From Mesoaciditoga sp964503355 (GTDB lineage Bacteria > Thermotogota > Thermotogae > Mesoaciditogales > Mesoaciditogaceae), in the NCBI GenBank assembly GCA_964503355.1, contig CAZCZS010000083.1, positions 1 to 6,692 on the forward strand: a DNA stretch of 6,692 nucleotides. The letters run 5' to 3'. Each line of letters begins with the position of its first letter. Position 1 is the first letter of the stretch. A program made the translations under genes and the position numbers. Below, piece after piece: positions 5,469-6,692 of the stretch. The notes under the pieces were generated by a model. It searched no databases. It worked only from the letters and a program-made list of their open reading frames with translations, and was not told the origin of the DNA.

Positions 5469-6459
5469 AGATGTCCCAATAATCTTTGAGCAAGATCATC
5501 AAAGGCACAGCTACAAACGCCCCCATGGGTCCTATAATCTGGGTAAAAAGAAGAATACCGACTATCATCCAAAAGGGATTCAACTTTGATTGGTTTTGGA
5601 CGGCTTTAACGAATATTATGAAAGCCGCTGAGTGCACTATTATGAGAATTATCCAATACCAAATGAAGACCGTTGTGCTTTTCATCAAAGTCGAAAGGGC
5701 AATGGGTATTATCTCAAGGAAAACTCCAACGATGGGAATGTAATTTGTTATAAAAGCCCATGTACCCAACAGTAAACTGTATTTTATCCCGGCAAACGCC
5801 AAGAAAGTACCCATCGCTATCGCCGTGAAAAGCGCCGCTATGGTAACACCTACTATATAACTTTGCATGTGTTTGTACGAAACACGCAAGAAAAGATCCA
5901 CTTTTTTGAAGGAACTCATTGGAAAAAAAGCGGTGGCGGCCACTTTCTTGAAACTTTTAAGGCCGTAGGCGACGTATATAGAACCGACAATGGAAAAGAA
6001 CATCACGGTTAACGTTGAGGGAAGAGAAAACGCGAAATGAGCTATCTCTTTTGAAAACCACGATTTCATAGAAGGGGTCACGGAATTCATGGTGCTTTCT
6101 AAAAATTGTTTCAAATCCGGGGAGTTTTTAAAATAGGGCAAAGTTTTCCACTCTTGATTTGAAAAGAACTTCTGAACGAAGTCTATAAAATATCTTCCTT
6201 CTTCGTATATGACCGGCACCAAAAAACCGACTATCAAGGCTACGAAGCCGTAAAAGATCAAAAGGGAAACGGTTATTGAAAAGATGCGACGTTTCGTTTT
6301 CGAATAAAACCAATTTGAAAGTGGTTCTAACATCAAAGATATGAAAACGGAAACCACTATCACGTCGAACACCTTTGGCATGAAGCGCCCTGTTATTAAA
6401 AAAAGCGTTAGATAGGTAAAAACCAAAATGGATGCTTTTCTCTCAGAGCCAAGATTCAT
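5440..6459 (-). CDS. AI-2E family transporter (UPF0118) membrane protein
   Basis: A polytopic membrane protein of 339 residues in the AI-2E/UPF0118 family (named after TqsA; other members are linked to ion or small-molecule export). Two N-terminal segments (about 10-25, 28-46) and a third (60-84) precede a soluble helical region (about 87-140) typical of the family. The rest is membrane segments (about 145-168, 203-225, 227-255, 262-285, 296-325). Family signatures are NYIPIVG..LEIIPI (239-253) and GPMGAFVAVPLMILLKD (310-326). Length is normal. The ATG at 6459 has a perfect AGGAGG (6465-6470) 5 bases upstream and its own promoter. It is transcribed toward the J-protein operon, with a tail-to-tail overlap of 29 bases and no room for an intergenic terminator. 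Export of autoinducer-2 is not implied by the family name; the substrate is unknown. Confidence 0.92.
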   Translation of the reverse strand: MNLGSERKASILVFTYLTLFLITGRFMPKVFDVIVVSVFISLMLEPLSNWFYSKTKRRIFSITVSLLIFYGFVALIVGFLVPVIYEEGRYFIDFVQKFFSNQEWKTLPYFKNSPDLKQFLESTMNSVTPSMKSWFSKEIAHFAFSLPSTLTVMFFSIVGSIYVAYGLKSFKKVAATAFFPMSSFKKVDLFLRVSYKHMQSYIVGVTIAALFTAIAMGTFLAFAGIKYSLLLGTWAFITNYIPIVGVFLEIIPIALSTLMKSTTVFIWYWIILIIVHSAAFIIFVKAVQNQSKLNPFWMIVGILLFTQIIGPMGAFVAVPLMILLKDYWDIFIVPYLKTS

Positions 6460-6469
6460 ACATTCCTCC

Positions 6470-6484
6470 TGAATTATTAATTCA
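6470..6484. promoter_or_regulatory. 15-base perfect palindrome in AI-2E gene leader, possible operator
   Basis: TGAATTA at 6470-6476 and TAATTCA at 6478-6484 are exact inverted copies around one T. On the minus strand the palindrome falls just after the predicted transcription start (near 6488) and abuts the Shine-Dalgarno at 6465-6470. A repressor there could block transcription and early elongation. It is AT-rich, so chance cannot be excluded. Confidence 0.4.
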
Positions 6485-6494
6485 TGATGAAAAG

Positions 6495-6524
6495 ATTATA
6501 TCATCTTCACATTTTTCGGCCCAA
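6495..6524 (-). promoter_or_regulatory. Extended -10 promoter of the AI-2E family gene
   Basis: On the minus strand TATAAT (6500-6495) is a perfect -10 preceded by TGA (6503-6501), giving the extended TGn form. The best -35, TTGGGC (6524-6519), has an 18-base spacer and matches only TTG. The predicted start near 6488 leaves a leader of about 30 bases. Confidence 0.72.
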
Positions 6525-6578
6525 TGTTTTAACTCACGTTGTGCGTTAACTTTGCAAGCCAATGGTTTTGAGTCGTAC

Positions 6579-6595
6579 ATCGCTTTTCAAGCGAT
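6579..6595. repeat. Short perfect hairpin next to the right repeat
   Basis: ATCGCTT at 6579-6585 pairs with AAGCGAT at 6589-6595 across a 3-base loop (TTC). A run of six T (6603-6608) starts 7 bases after the stem on the plus strand, too distant for a good intrinsic terminator, and no plus-strand gene needs one. The left copy (188-200) has lost the pairing. Confidence 0.45.
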
Positions 6596-6692
6596 AAGGG
6601 AGTTTTTTGAAGATGTCATCCTGGATCTTCTCTTTCTGTCACGCCGTACCAACCGGAGGTTATCCTGAACCGACCATAGGTCGTCCTGAACC
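6583..6692 (-). repeat. Dispersed intergenic repeat, right copy (inverted, cut by window edge)
   Basis: The reverse complement of this segment matches positions 94 to about 200, with about nine substitutions and one or two indels by eye. It has the same ordered words: GTTCAGGACGACCTA, ACCTCCGG, GGTACGG, then GAAGATCCAGGATGACATC and TTCAAAAAACTC. GTCATCCTGG at 6615-6624 corresponds to the inner end of the left core (160-169). The part equivalent to left positions 37-93 would lie beyond the window, so the copy is partial only because the sequence stops. No coding function is assigned; the plus-strand frame across it overlaps the AI-2E promoter and looks spurious. Confidence 0.8.

Noticed and set aside
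6579..6608. Hairpin plus T-run considered as an intrinsic terminator
   Set aside because: The T-run starts 7 bases after the stem, the stem is AU-rich, and no plus-strand gene ends nearby.
6432..6668. Plus-strand open frame of 78 codons at the right end
   Set aside because: It crosses the AI-2E gene start, its promoter and the dispersed repeat, has no recognisable protein features, and lies on the wrong strand for that promoter.

Overview
The window looks like a chromosomal segment of a thermophilic, fermentative, Thermotogota-like bacterium. This rests on style and family resemblance, not a search: Lys/Glu-rich proteins, frequent GTG and TTG starts with strong Shine-Dalgarno (SD) sites, very tight gene packing, and a sucrose-phosphate-synthase-type enzyme that closely recalls the Halothermothrix orenii one. 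A Mesoaciditoga/Athalassotoga or Kosmotoga-type relative is a guess. All seven genes are complete.

Layout. Positions 1-300 hold no gene. They contain a GC-rich, hairpin-rich dispersed repeat (about 37-200) and a near-consensus sigma-70-type promoter (250-278). A two-gene sugar operon follows: a PfkB-family sugar kinase, probably a fructokinase (305-1231), and a GT4 glycosyltransferase of the sucrose-phosphate synthase / mannosylfructose-phosphate synthase type (about 1261-2709). Together they suggest synthesis of a non-reducing disaccharide (sucrose or a relative) as compatible solute or reserve. No phosphatase gene accompanies them.

A 117-base gap carries an extended -10 promoter flanked by a 10-base direct repeat. 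It drives a very compact four-gene operon: an exported thioredoxin-fold protein (2827-3522), a DUF5685-like protein with a CxxC and an Asp-rich motif (3523-4380), a J-domain co-chaperone with a TPR-like middle and eight cysteines in its tail (4377-4967), and a small polytopic membrane protein (4968-5468). Junctions are 0, -4 and 0 bases, so the products are probably made together. I think this operon is the least described part of the window: it links a DnaK co-chaperone, a Cys-rich tail, a possible isoprenoid-synthase-like protein and a thiol-redox protein.

An AI-2E family (UPF0118) membrane protein lies on the minus strand (5440-6459). It converges on the operon, overlaps its last gene by 29 bases, and has its own promoter and a 15-base palindrome. 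The right edge (about 6583-6692) repeats the left-edge element at roughly 90% identity in inverted orientation, so all seven genes sit between inverted copies of one repeat family. No RNA gene, CRISPR array, transposase or prophage gene was seen.
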